Assembly (NCBI GenBank): GCA_002286715.1
Contig: NSJX01000019.1
Span: forward strand, 62,001 to 126,000
DNA length: 64,000 nt
Source: Dentipellis sp. KUC8613
Taxonomy: Eukaryota; Basidiomycota; Agaricomycetes; Russulales; Hericiaceae
Direction: 5' to 3'
Part shown: positions 25,120 to 36,455 of the stretch, piece after piece
How the letters are laid out: the number at the start of each line of letters is the position of its first letter
Numbering within the stretch: the first letter of the stretch is position 1
Notes under the pieces: model-generated
Told to the model about the DNA's origin: nothing
Seen by the model: only the letters and a program-made list of their open reading frames with translations
Databases searched by the model: none
Made by a program: the position numbers and the translations under genes

Positions 25120-26737
25120 TCAGTTCTTCACCGTGGTCGGATCCACACCCAGCCCCTCAATGACCCTCTCCACCCCGCGCCCCGCCTTCGTCGACGCAAA
25201 CCCAAAACTAACACCCCCGCCCATCGAGCGCTCCTCGCCCTTCCCGCCCGCCTTCTTATGCGCCTCCACCAGCGCACACAAGCCCTGCAGCGTCGTCCAC
25301 TGCGGCTCGTACCCAAGCCCGCCCTTCTCCGGCGGCGCGCGCGCACGCGAGTCGTCCCACACGAGGTGCACCATGGTCAGCGCGAACAGCGACGGCTGCA
25401 GGTTCACGAGGTCGCCGTTGAGCGCGGGCACGAGCCGGCGCAGCGACAGCGGCGACGGGAGCATGCGCGCGAGGTGCACGAGCTCGAAGAGGTGCGAGAG
25501 CAGCAGCATCGCGGTCGCGGACATCTCGGGGAAGACGGTCAGCCCGTCCGTGAGCGTGTGGAGCGTCGTGTAGACGTCGCCGTACGTGACCGGCGGGCCC
25601 GCGTCGGTCACGCAGAACGCGTCGCCGCCGAGGTTCGGGTTCGGGTGTGGGCTCCCCTGCGAGTGCATGGTCTCGAGGAGGCGCGCTTCGTAGCAGAGGT
25701 GCGCGAGGGAGCAGTTCTCGACGTAGATGAAGTTCTGGAGGATGGACCCGATCCAGGTTGGGTTCACCTGCCGCACGAGGTACGACCCGCAGAGGATGTC
25801 GCCGCCGGGGCCGTACACGCCGTTGCCGGGGCGTATGCTGCCCGTGAGCAGGACACCGCCCGCATCGGAGGGCGTCCCGTTCGCGGCGCGCACGAGCTTC
25901 TCGCCTTTGATCTTCGACGCGGCATAGTTGGAGAACGTGTGCTCGTGCCGCTTCGGGATGATGCTGTCGTCGTCGGTGATGACCTGCGCGAAGAACGCGG
26001 GCTCTTTTTGCCATGGCCACAGCCAGAAGCGCGAGCGCCGCACGGAGATGGAGCCGGAGGAGGTGTAGATGAGGATCGACGTGCCGATCGCGCGGGCTGC
26101 GTCGAGGATGTTCTGGACGCCCTGGACGTTCACTTTGTCGGAGAGGTGCTGCAGGTCTGGGTGCCGCTCGTAGAAGCGGATGTTGGCAGCGGTGTGGAAG
26201 ACGGTGGTCTCGGCGGGTGCGTCTTTGCCGGTCGAGGGCCATGGCGCGTGGAAGGCCGCGTCGACGGCGGCCTTGTCCGAGACGTCGACCTGTCTGAAGT
26301 CGACATCGTTGGCGGGACCGGTGGTGAGGTCGGGGCGGGTGGGCAGGCGGATGTCGAGGACTCGGATATGTCGCGGGTCCTCACCCCGTCGAAGTAAATG
26401 GCACACAATCCACCCACCCAAGAATCCGGCCTATTGTCAGAACCAAAACGCGAACCATGAATTATATACACGGCGAAGAAGTGCATAAAAGACGCACCCC
26501 ACCGACCACGATGTACCTCCGGCCCGTTTTTGGCGGGAGCACCGCGTCCACCGTTATGGGAGATTTCGCTAGCTCTTCTGCAGCCTTACGCGCATCTTCC
26601 GGCGTCAAACGGTGTGGCGAAAAGGCAGCAGCAAGGTCTTTCGGCAGTGCTGTGAGTTTGGCGTCGTTGGACCGGATATACAGGTATAGCACTAAGATGG
26701 GCGAGGCGAGCGCTGCCGCCCAGGTATAGATTCCCAT
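25120..26737 (-). CDS. 3beta-HSD / sterol-4alpha-carboxylate 3-dehydrogenase-like protein
   Basis: Two exons. Exon 1 (26737 down to about 26505) encodes MGIYTWAAALASPILVLYLY, an N-terminal membrane anchor, and ends at YIVVGG. After the intron (donor gtgcgt, acceptor gacaatag) the frame continues AGFLGGWIVCHLLRRGED, completing the nucleotide-binding GGAGFLGG loop. Later motifs fit the 3beta-hydroxysteroid dehydrogenase branch of extended SDRs: VFHTAANIRFYERHP, NVQGVQNILDAARAIG, LIYTSSGSISV, the catalytic YAASK (in SNYAASKIKGEK) and RPGNGVYGPGGD. It ends VDPTTVKN. This family includes NSDHL/Erg26, which removes the C-4 carboxyl of sterol intermediates at the ER. The membrane anchor and the neighbouring HMG1 support a sterol role, but basidiomycetes carry several paralogs, so Erg26 itself is not proven. 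The length is about 510 residues. Confidence 0.75.
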
Positions 26738-27381
26738 GGCACAAAGACCCTGCAGGGGTTGTATGGGAGCGTTAGCGCGCCCAGAGAATGATTTTACCTC
26801 CGAGGGTGTGGGCGCTAGCTAGGCGAGGCAAGAGGATGGACAGAACTAGTAGCGTTTCAGCGTAGCTTTCGTTTGAAGCAATGAATGCTGCGTCGGCCCA
26901 AAGACTGAGCGCCTCCGGGATCGACGTGGAGACATTCCGAGTTGATACGATTCGTCATCCTGCTCATGAAATGCTTAGAAGACGACACAAGTACCTTGAA
27001 ATGCCATAGAATGAAGCCATTCGTGTCGGGATCTACGAGCGGTGTCAGTGGTAGTGAAATGAAATGACGAGCCGGTAGATTAGCTGTGCTCTTCTCCCCT
27101 TTCATTAACGGCAGCGACGGAATTAGACCCGACATGCCACGGTATTTTGCATCCCACCGATTTTTTGCCAATTATTTCATGATTTTCAAGCAAACTCAGC
27201 AACGGTAATGTAACAAAAACGATACCAATCTCCTCCACTGCTACTACTTAGATCGTGAAGCGTCCTCAAAAACAGATATGGCACAACGAAGCGACGCAGC
27301 AACGCCGACAGCAAAAGAAGCACACGCTTGATCGAGCGAGCAAAAGATACATGGAGCAAGCGGTTTGAAGAGTCGTGATCA
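26738..27381. other. Intergenic region
   Basis: 644 bp between two minus-strand genes. It holds the promoter of the dehydrogenase and the 3' end of the KH gene. One minus ORF (26857-27171) has no recognisable motif, and I judge it chance. Confidence 0.45.
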
Positions 27382-28945
27382 TCATGCAGGAGGGGGAGGA
27401 GGCGGTGCGGGGTCGCTGGGAGGAGGGGCGGCACCACCACCGGCTGCGCCATTCGGCGGAGACCCGGCACCGTAGCCTTGCTGGGCGTAGTATTGAGCAT
27501 ACTGTGTCATCTGGCTAGCCTGCCACTCCTTGAATTGTGCAGAGTTGACATCGTAGCCATAAGCCGCCCTGTGAATAAATGTATGAGAAAGAGCCTCGTG
27601 GCATTGGTGGGAACATCCTTACCAGTATTGTGCGTAGGCGTCTTGGTCTGATGCAGCTGGAGGGGCAGCTCCTTGGGGAGCACTACCGTCCTGGGGTGGC
27701 GGAGGAGGCTGCTCACCAGGTGGCGGTGGTGGCGGCGCGCTACCTGGAGGAGGCGGAGCATAGCCCTAAGCGATAATAATGTCAGTCTCAACAAACCGTG
27801 ATGAAAATTGAAAAGCGAAGAATAGTGAAGAATTCTGGGCTGGAGACGGCGGAATGAGCAAATATACATACGGCCATGGCGCTGTAAGCGGCGTACTGAG
27901 CCTGGGCCTGGTGTAGCTCCATTTGCTGTTGGTGGACGACGGTTTTGACTTTGGCATGCTCTGCGCGGACGACCTCCAGTAGATCTTCGGTAAGGACTTT
28001 CGCTCGTGCTACTTGTCCCTCGTCGGGTCCACTAGCACATGGTCAGCACACATCAGATGTAAAAAACATTCAAACCTACGTTATGTGGATGTGCATCGGC
28101 TCTTCAGACTCCCGGCCTGTCTCCTGGTCTACGAAACCGGATCCTAAACCCTTGATCTGAACTCGCGTTCCTGTCTCCTGTTGGATGTATTTGACGAACA
28201 TGCCCTGGAGAGCAAGAGCAGTCAGGTTTGATTTCTTGTCCGACACATGGGAGTCATACCTGGGGCCCAACGACCTTCGCACGGACGTTGAAGTTGCGAA
28301 TAGACTCCAAACCAACAGGAAGCTTCTCTTCCGGCCATTTTCGCTGTACGAAAGTCAGCGCGCGTGCTCAGAGTAGTATAAACGATTGTGATGCACCCTC
28401 TCGCGCCTTGGATCCTTCTTGTCGTCGACCAACGAACCCATGTCGATCGCAATGAGCTCATTGACCTTGTCAATCGCTTTTTGCAGGATGTCAGGAGTGG
28501 TTGCGGCAATGTGGAGGTACAGCGGAGGGTCTTTCTCTGTCGCCTTCGACCTATCCGGATACCACACACCCTTCGTGCTCACAGACGCGCCCGTCTCCTC
28601 ATGGATCTACGAACGACGAAATGAGACAAACAACATAACCTCCTTGACATCACCACGCACCTGCGTCTGTGTCGACCCCTTTGTCAACAAATAGCGATTC
28701 CTGACGTCGTTGATATCGATGTCGTGCGTGTAGTCCGCGTCGTGCGGGTCCTTCTGCCCTGGCGTCGACGAGCCCGCTGCTGCCCCGCTGAATTGGGCAG
28801 CAATTTTGGCGGCGATGGCGGCGGCGGCGGCTGCAGCGGACGAGGCGTTCTTGCCATCGTCGACCTTGGGGACTTTTGAAGGCGAATCGCCGTCGACGGG
28901 CGACCCCTCGGGCCCTGCTTGATCCCACTTGCGTTTGGAAGACAT
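27382..28945 (-). CDS. KH-domain RNA-binding protein (KHDC4/BLOM7-like)
   Basis: The first exon gives MSSKRKWDQAGPEGSP and an Ala-rich stretch followed by DIDINDVRNRYLLTKG. Next comes a first KH-type segment (ETGASVSTKGVWYPD, DPPLYLHIAATTPD) and a second, GMFVKYIQQETGTRVQIKG followed by GSGFVDQETGRESEEPMHIH. The C-terminus is low-complexity Pro/Gln/Tyr-rich (GYAPPPPGSAPPPPPPGE, AQYWAAYGYDV, YAQYYAQQGYG) and ends PPPPPA-stop at 27382. This order (short N-term, two divergent KH modules, Pro/Tyr tail) matches metazoan KHDC4/BLOM7, a splicing-associated protein, and its fungal relatives. A nuclear pre-mRNA role is likely. Several introns (near 28350, 28230, 28030 and 27870) break the frame. The ADH gene lies divergently upstream. 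Confidence 0.8.
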
Positions 28946-29290
28946 TTGGTGTTAGCGCGAGTTTCGAGAGCAGGTGTGGCTGAACTTCCTGCGTTCGTTC
29001 ATTTTCTCTCCTATTTTCCGCTTTCGGTGTGATTTAGAGCCAAATGTAGCTTCCTCGTACTTCCTTCCAAATGCGTCTACATATTGTACTCAGAACTGCG
29101 GCAGTATTCGAGGAGCATGACCTTTCGCCGGGCCTGCTTTCCGGGCGTGCATGCTCTTCGACGAGGAATTATCGGCAGTGGGCTTGCTATGGCAGTTATC
29201 TCCCATCGCGCAGCGCTACGAACTGCGCATTCTCCTCTGACATTGAGCCTATCGTGACTGCGTGAGCGTAATAGTTTTCACGATCTAACG
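28946..29290. promoter_or_regulatory. Intergenic region between divergent KH and dehydrogenase genes
   Basis: 345 bp carry both promoters. A pyrimidine-rich stretch (cattttctctcctattttccgctttc) lies near 29000-29025. No specific operator is recognised. Confidence 0.4.
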
Positions 29291-30867
29291 ATGGCCAGCG
29301 ACGCTGTAACTGGTACTATGCAAGCGCTTTACTACCATGCTGTAGGCCTGTCTCTCTATTTGTCGTTCCCATCTTCTCATCTAGGTGGATGGCTTGGCAG
29401 CCTCGGGACTTTGAGGTTCGCGAGGTGCCTATTCCACAGATAGGAGACGATGAGGTGCTCATCAAAGGTGTGTTGTGCACTATTCGCATTATTACTCATT
29501 GACGTCTTGACGCAATGTCGCACTGCAGTATCCAGCTGCGGTAAAATGATACCATTATCTGCCCTCCGCTCGATGCTCAAATTACTTCAGGAATGTGTGG
29601 TACTGATGGTCACATCCACGGCGGAGAGTTCATCTCGACGTTCCCAGTCCGTCAGCATGAGCGCATCGATCAGCAGTTGATCGCTGACTCCCATACTTCT
29701 ATAGCTGATCCCAGGTCACGAAGTGGTTGGCAAAATCGCCCAGGTTGGCAAGAATGTCAAGGACTTTGCCGTTGGCGACCGCTGCGTGGCGGATCCGAGT
29801 GTGGTTGTATGTTCCTTCTATTTGTCTTTTCGCATTTCATATACGCTTTCTATTCTAGTGTGGAAAGTGCTTCTACTGTCGTCGAGGACAGCCGCTTCTG
29901 TGCGAGAACTATCTCGGCATTGGCGTGAGCATGGATGGCGGATTCGCCGAATACGTTGCCTTGTCAGTCAATCGCCCTAATCCATATCCCTCCCTTACTA
30001 ATGTCCTCACCCCAGTGAAGCCAAGAAAGTGTACAAAATCCACAACCTCACCGACGAAGAGGCTACACTCGTCGAGCCCACCGCCTGCGCCATCCACGGA
30101 ATGGACAAGCTGAAAGCCGCCGTGGGCGTCGAGGTGCTCATCATCGGCTCTGGGCCCACCGGTCTCATTCTGGCGCAGCTCTTGAAACTCAACGGCGCCT
30201 CGAAAGTCGTGATCGCAGCCAACAAGGGCATCAAGACGCAAGTGGCGAAACAGCTGGATGCGGGCGACGTGTACATCGAACTTGATAGGGAGAAACCAGA
30301 GGACCAGTGGAGGCAGATTAAGGAGGACTATCCGTATGGGTTTGATATCGTGGTAAGATTCACATTAATTCCCCTTTTTTGTCTTGGAGTTTCGCTGAAG
30401 TGGGCTGTGTGCAGGTCGAGGCTACTGGGGCGGAGAAGGTAGCGAATGAGGCTATCAACTATGTTCGTCGTGGTGGGACGTTGCTCGTGTATGGAGTGTA
30501 CGACAACAGTGCACTTGTGCACTGGGCGCCTTCGAAGATCTTCGGCGATGAGATCAACGTAAGCGCTTTCCAGGGAGGCTTTCTTGGATAGGTTCTAATG
30601 CGGGATTTAGATTATTGGCTCTTTCGCACAGATGCACTGCTTCCCCCGGGCAGTAGCATACCTCGATACTGGAAAAATACGAGTGAAAGGAATGGTAAGT
30701 GTATCCTGGTCTAGTATGAATGTAGAGCTCGCTGACGGATGTCGATCAAGATTACCGATGTCTACGACATCGAGAGTTACCAGCAGGCCTTGGACAAGAT
30801 GAACAGTAGGGGTGCTGTGAAGATTGCGGTCAAACCTCGACATGCTGCAGCGCAGCCTTCGTCGTGA
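29291..30867 (+). CDS. Zinc-dependent medium-chain alcohol/polyol dehydrogenase
   Basis: Starts [16 protein letters not shown] and, after an intron (gtaggc to ttggcag), [13 protein letters not shown]. Splicing restores the catalytic zinc segment: the exon with SSC joins [13 protein letters not shown]. Then come [24 protein letters not shown], the four-cysteine structural zinc lobe ([18 protein letters not shown]), [11 protein letters not shown] (zinc-ligand Glu region) and the Rossmann loop [15 protein letters not shown]. It ends [10 protein letters not shown]. The architecture is that of NAD(P)-dependent sorbitol/xylitol/arabinitol-type dehydrogenases of the MDR superfamily, cytosolic, about 350-360 residues. 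The substrate cannot be read from the sequence. At least seven exons. It is divergent from the KH gene and is followed by two SDR genes on the same strand, though each seems to have its own promoter. Confidence 0.88.
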
Positions 30868-31525
30868 AATGAAATGTCCGCCACACAGTTGGCTCGTGTA
30901 CACTTCCTTTGAGGATAGAAATGCTTGTGACGTCCTGCTCCATCCCGTGACACTTCAGACATCGCAGGTACGTACCTGATCCTATTGGGTTTCTTTGGTA
31001 GAGAACAACTCTCGCCGACTAAGTATGATGGATGACTCAAGAACGAGGTCTGTGGGTAAGTGCTCAGTGCTCATGGCGCTACTTTTCCAGACTAGGCCTT
31101 ATCCCTGGAGATACCGATTATGGGTGTTCTACAACCATCTACTAAACAAGCCAATATCCTTCTACCCGACTCAAAATCATGCCACAGCGGCGATCCTCAG
31201 TTCCTCGATGCGGAGTCGACGATCATCCAGATGTATGTGAATTGGACCAGCCCTGGGCCCATCTTGTCGGTATTCATCGAAGAGGCGGAGAGTCCTACAC
31301 CAATACAATCAGCTAGGCGCCTTCCACGGCCGCGATGTGGGTCGTCAAGATAGAGTCAGCCCGCGCGTCTGCCGCGGGGACGCGTATGTTCTTGAATGTG
31401 CGGCGCGCCGATGACTCTTGCAATTGGATGCGCTTCCGATGCGGAACCACGAGAATTCTATTCATTGCGGTGCGGTATAAAAGAAGGACGTCACTGAAGT
31501 ACGAATTGGCCTAGCACAGATCACT
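30868..31525. other. Intergenic region upstream of first SDR gene
   Basis: 658 bp. Short ORFs only. A possible TATA-like tataaaag sits at about 31477, roughly 50 bp before the SDR start, the clearest core-promoter candidate in the window. Confidence 0.45.
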
Positions 31526-32674
31526 ATGCCTTTCACTTGGGACGACCTGGGACGCAACCAAGCGCTACCGCTCCCTCAGCTCGAGCGGTATGGATTGGCA
31601 GGCAAGGTGACGATTGTAACGGGAGGCAACACCGGTGAGTACAAATATTCTCCACCTGGTCAGGGGAGTCAAGACGCTCATTCAGCGAACAGGCATCGGG
31701 TACGAGATCGCCAAAGGCCTAGCAGCCAACGGCGCAGAGAGGGTCATCATCGCGTGTCGCAATGAGCAAAAAGGGGCGCAGGCTGTCAAGACCTTGACCG
31801 AGGGGACCGGGAGGGCTGCAGGCATCGTCGAGTGTTGGCCCTTGGATCTTGCGTCGCTGGCTTCCGTGCGTAGCTTCGCGCGGCGATTCTTGGAGAGCGG
31901 CTTGCCTCTTCATTTGCTCGTCAATAACGCCGCAGTAAACTTTGTACCGAAGATGGCTACAGAAGATGGTTTAGACCTGATGTGAGTAGTGATGAGACCA
32001 ATGACCTCGTATTTTTTCTCGATCTGCAAGCTCACAGACCACTCAGTCTGCAGGTTGACCATCTCGCTCCGCTCTTATTATCGATCCTGTTATACCCCGC
32101 ACTCCAACGGGCGGGAGACAAAAAGCATCCGTCACGCTGTCTCTGGGTATCAAGCGAACTGGCAGGCATGGCTCCCTACATCGGCGCAAAAGATAGCCAC
32201 CCAATCCGTACGCTCAACCAAATGGCGCACGAAGAGACCGACATCCGCGTCCCTTACCAAAACGCCAAGATCTCCAGCATCATGACCGCCTGCGAATATG
32301 CACGACGCATGCCGGCTTCAGCGAACGTCCTTGTGGCTGTGGCCATGCCTGGTCTGGTTGCGACGGAGTTGGGACAGAAGGATGTGCATGGGGAGAATTT
32401 CAAGCCGAAGGACTTGGAGGCGTTGTTGAAGATGAAACCGAGGACGCGGGAGGAGGGCGCGAGGAATATTCTCGTCCCGGCGACGTATCCTGTCGACAAG
32501 GTATGGGGGGATAACAGGAAGAATGTGCCGCTGTTCATCCAGATGGAGGCTGTTGAGAGCCTGAAGGGATTTTCGGAGGACTGTGCGAATGAGGAGCTGA
32601 GGAAGGTGGTGTGGGATGACAGCATGGCGGTTTTGGGCGTGAAGAGTGGGGAGGTCGAGAGTTTCTTTTTGTAA
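31526..32674 (+). CDS. Short-chain dehydrogenase/reductase (retinol-dehydrogenase-like), copy 1
   Basis: MPFTWDDLGRNQALPLPQLE leads to KVTIVTGGNTG, an intron (gtgagt to cgaacag), then IGYEIAKGLAANGAE, giving the classical cofactor loop TGGNTGIG. Further motifs: IACRNEQKG (Arg suggests NADP), LDLASLASVRSFA, LLVNNAAV, the spliced DLIPLSLQVDHLAPLLL, VSSELAG, and the active-site Tyr-x3-Lys in PYQNAKISS. It ends GEVESFFL. A second intron begins right after DGLDL (gtgagt) and ends at ctcacag. About 330 residues. This subgroup (RDH/WWOX-like) reduces or oxidises varied lipophilic carbonyls; the substrate is unknown. It shares gene structure and about the same C-terminal extension with the next SDR gene, so they are tandem paralogs. 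Confidence 0.88.
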
Positions 32675-33350
32675 TGTTCCGTGGCAATGCATCCGTACGA
32701 ACAGAGGGTATCTGAACATTCATTATTATGGTTAATTTCGTCACCGAGTTGGAGCCTCATGAAACGATGGTATTTGACTGGCACTGGATGACCACGACCT
32801 TTGGGATATTGCGCTGTGCAGCGTAGCTTCCACAGCCCGTTCTTGCACGTTTTCTGGCGATGATATCAAACCGCAGGCTAGCACTCCGTAAGAAAGCGAG
32901 GAGAGCAGGCTTGGTTCCGAACTTTGATCTACCAGGCTGTTCCAATCCAACCCGCACACCTGCTCAGTCATCGATACCGGTAGACCCGGCCGCGCTGTCA
33001 TCACAGCTCATTTTATGGGCCTCTAAGCTGCGGTCAGACCCCCCCTCACGTCAGACACCATGCACGACGAGACCTTGAAAAGCGGAGTCCGCCGAGGCCA
33101 TTGTAGAAACCCATTCCGAAGAGCGTGGGAACCTTCCCAATTAGGCGATAAACTGCAAGATACGAACCTGCATCGTGAGCAGCTGCCCCTATTGCGGGGC
33201 CGAGGTCAATATCGAGAGCGTGCACTGGACCACTCGTGTGCTGCAGTGCGCCTTGGAGATGACGCGGTGGTACGGCACGGCTGGAGGGAGAAAGGTATAA
33301 AGGTCGCGCGTGGTGCGGGGGGATTTGAGACACGCATCCGCGAAACAGAC
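32675..33350. other. Intergenic region between tandem SDR genes
   Basis: 676 bp. ORFs are short and not convincing. A tataaagg sequence near 33296 lies about 55 bp before the second SDR start and may be its TATA element. Confidence 0.45.
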
Positions 33351-34487
33351 ATGGTATTCACACACGCAGACCAGAGGAAGAGCCACGAGCACCCCCTTCC
33401 CGCACTTGAGTCGTTCGACTTGAGCGGGCAAGTGGTGATCATTACCGGAGCGAATGTCGGTAAGTTCGATGGCTCGCTCTCGTGCTCGTCGTATTCGATG
33501 CTGACAGTATTTCTGACCATCAGGCATCGGGTACGAATGCGCTCGATACATGCTCACCCACGGCGCCTCCAAGGTCATCGCCGCCTGCAGGAACGAGAAG
33601 AAGACCAAGGACGCGATCCGCGTGCTGCTCGACGAGACCAAGAGGGAAGATGGCGCCTTTGAGTATTGGCACCTCGACCTGGCCTCGTTCGCTTCCGTCC
33701 GAGCCTTCGCGGCCAAGTTCCTTGAAAGCGGATTGCCTTTGAACACGCTCATAAGTAACGCGGCGGTTGCTGGAGTCGGGAAGGTACTGACCGAGGACGG
33801 CTTGGAGACGCAGTAAGTTTAGCCTTCTCTCCGCCCAGCTCTCAATAAAGGCTGACGCGACGCAGTGTTCAAGTCAACCACATCAGCCCCACGTACCTCG
33901 CAATGTTACTGTACCCCGCCTTGAAGCGCACAGGGTCTATCGCAGGCGGCCCCCCAGCGCGCATCGTCGGAGTCTCGAGCGAAGGAGCCTTCTTCACCGA
34001 TTTCCCCGAGTCCGCGTCCCCCAGGCCCGTGAAAGCGGTCCCGGAGAGGGTCTACGTGCCCCCGGAAGAGGACTTCAGCTACTTCAACACCAAGCTGCTC
34101 AACGTGATCGGCTTCATCGAGTACGCGCACCGCATCCCCGCGTCCGCGAACATCAAGATCGCCGTCGCGGGCCCGGGGCTGGTGAACACCGAGCTGGGGA
34201 CGAAGGATGCGTATGGTAATGCGCTGCCGAAGCGCACGAGGCCGACGTATGGGACGAAGGCGAGGACGGCTGAGGACGGCGCGAAGACGATCATCGTGGC
34301 GGCGACGTACCCGGTTGAGCGTGTTTGGGCTGAGAGCGATAGTGATGTCCCGTTCTTCTCGAGCATGAAGTCGTTGAGGGAGCTTCCAGTCACAGCGCAG
34401 GATGAGGACGTTAGGAAGAGGGTGTGGGAGGACACGCTGGCGCATATCCCGTTGAAGGAAGGCGAGGTGGATGGCTGCTTCGTTTGA
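33351..34487 (+). CDS. Short-chain dehydrogenase/reductase, copy 2 (tandem paralog)
   Basis: MVFTHADQRKSHEHPLPALE is followed by QVVIITGANVG, an intron (gtaagttc to accatcag), then IGYECARYMLTHGA. Other motifs: IAACRNEKKTK, LDLASFASVRAFAAKF, TLISNAAVAGVG (Ser replaces the usual first Asn of NNAA), VQVNHISPTYL, VSSEGAF and the active-site YFNTK. It ends GEVDGCFV. The intron positions match copy 1 in the cofactor loop and after the DGL motif. Frames upstream of 33351 are open, but this ATG follows the TATA-like element closely and starts a typical N-terminus. Substrate unknown. The altered NNAA motif and different C-terminal half suggest that the copies have diverged in specificity. Confidence 0.87.
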
Positions 34488-34693
34488 AAGTTGTCGACGA
34501 TTCGTGGCCCCCTGAATCGACTGAAGGGTATGAGGCATTGAAATAGTGTATGATGTATACAACATCGGTGGATAGCGAGGCGGAATTAGTAGGGCTATGA
34601 TAAGTATGTAAACACGGAATCCTGTCGCTTGCATTCAGCGTCAAGCACGATCCCAGATACGCCAAAACTCACCAATGCAAAACACAAAACAAA

Positions 34694-36067
34694 TCAGTGT
34701 GGAAGAAGACCACACTCATCAAGCGCAGCTATCCCAGTTTTCACCTTCAACAGCGAAACAATCTCTTCAAAATGCGGCTCCGTCGCTCCAGTGAGCAACC
34801 CATGCCGGATGAAAAAATCTAATATAGCCAGCGCCGAGCTCGGCTTGAACACCCCTTGCGCAAGATTCTCAAGCACACTCCGTGCATCCATCAGCTCGAA
34901 ATTATCGACCTCCCCATCAGCCTCGTTGGCCCGAGGCCGGACCGTCCCGTCGGGAGGCAGAGGGAGCTCAAACAGGTGGTACAGGCCAGGCAGCAGCCAC
35001 CCCGCGGGAGACCTATTCGGGAAGGGTAGCACGCCGCTTGGGCGGAGGTGCGTACGGACGAAATCGACGTCGAGCGAGGCTTCCTCGGCACACTCGCGGA
35101 TGATGGTGTGGACGGCTGTGTCGCCGGCTGCGAGGCCGCCTCCGACGGTCACGTCTAGTCGGCCGGGCCAGCTGTGAGCACTGCGTGATCAGCGAAATGA
35201 GTGACGACAGACGATTGGGACGTGCGTTTTTTTGGTGTGAGAGCGGCGGGGTATCCAGAACATCAATTCGCCAGTTGAAGGGGTACGGTAATAGGCTAAG
35301 GTAGCAAAGGTCAATCGGCGCATATATACAGAAGACCGGGACCAACCTATCAGTAAACAACCAAAATTGGGGAAACCGAATATAGGAAGTGCAGCACGTT
35401 CGATTGTAAACGCAAGGGTATTTTTTGGGGTGGGTCCATCCGGGGTATATTCATATACTGGGAAGCTCTCGTTGCTCCAGCCTGAAAATGGTCAGCACCT
35501 GAACATTACGATGAATAAATTGTGCACACCCTTGAGAAGCTCGTCGAATGCCGAATTATGTTTCATTCCTTCAACAGACTGGTTTATACTATGTGTCCTT
35601 GCTTGAACACCGCCCGCAACGACCTTTGACGTGAACGACACCGCATGTGTCGTCCCTGAGCTAGACAGTAGCTCCCAGGGCGACTCACGACCATTCACTA
35701 TATGCGATGAATGCTCGCGTTCCAGATGCCGCACAACAGACGGCCTCAGAAAGCCAACTGGAGGAGCGCCCTTAGTTCCGACGAAGAATGGGACTAGGCT
35801 CTCTTCATCCTGGAGGGTATTTTCTGCAGTCCTAGATGCTACAAGGACTTGTCGATGATCAGAGAGAGACTTTGGTATGTCGCGAAGTATCAAGTTCCTC
35901 GACGAGAGCACGATAGGTAGGAGGCTTTTGTGTCCGTCAGCAGCTTGAGAGAAGAGTCTATATGGAGGGTGGCCTGCGCTGGTGACCTGTCCGCGATGCA
36001 GACATAACGGAACGGATATAGGGCGTTTAGTGCGTATCAGACTTGCATGAAGAGGACGGAATTTCAT
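34694..36067 (-). CDS. DUF4743 plus Nudix hydrolase (Tnr3 C-terminal-like)
   Basis: Four exons: 36067-35530, 35481-35347, 35295-35226 and 35171-34694. They total 1221 nt, 406 residues. Exon 1 carries the DUF4743 region (LPIVLSSRNLIL, PPVGFLRPSVVRHLEREH, SPWELLSSS). Splicing gives FDELLKGWSNESFPVYEY and then ELMFWIPRRSHTKKT joined to WPGRLDVTVGGGLAAGD and the Nudix helix IIRECAEEASLD (RE-x2-EE core; the box's first Glu is Asp here). Relatives are yeast YJR142W and the C-terminal half of S. pombe Tnr3, which destroy oxidised thiamine diphosphate. A metabolite-repair role for damaged thiamine is therefore likely. Intron 3 must use a GC donor (gcacgt) to keep frame. The N-terminal presequence is Arg/Ser-rich with few acids and could target mitochondria. 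Confidence 0.82.
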
Positions 36068-36455
36068 GAGGAAGGATTTCGGAGTCGAGGATGGACAGTC
36101 GAAGAGCTCGCCGTCACGGGCGTCTACAGCCGTTTACTCCCAGTGAGAATCGGACCTGGGCACCTCGAACGAGATCGAGTTACAGCGAAAGATTGAGTGA
36201 GAGTGAACCGGAACGAATGAAATATGGGAGACTGATTTGATTGCGCTGTGTATATCGGCGACTTCGTGCCGTGCGCTGCCTTTGCGAAAAGTCCGAGGTT
36301 GAGCCAGAGATCAACGCGTTATCGCGTTATCTTTGCTGTCCATTCCCCCGGATCTTATCTTGACTCAGACAGATCGCGTGTGTCTCGTAGTCGAAGACGG
36401 CGACTTTTGTATCTCTTCCACCATCCACGAGCATCGCTGCCGCCGCAAACCGACA
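36068..36455. other. Intergenic region, Nudix gene / transposase
   Basis: 388 bp between divergent start codons. If the transposase belongs to a mobile element, its left end should lie here or in the Nudix 5' region. I could not find a terminal inverted repeat or target duplication by eye. Confidence 0.4.

Noticed and set aside
25256..26397. ORFs of 328-379 codons overlapping the NSDHL-like gene
   Set aside because: Arg-rich shadows in other frames of a very GC-rich real gene.
26857..27171. 104-codon minus ORF between the dehydrogenase and KH genes
   Set aside because: No motif, no splice support and no fit with either neighbour.
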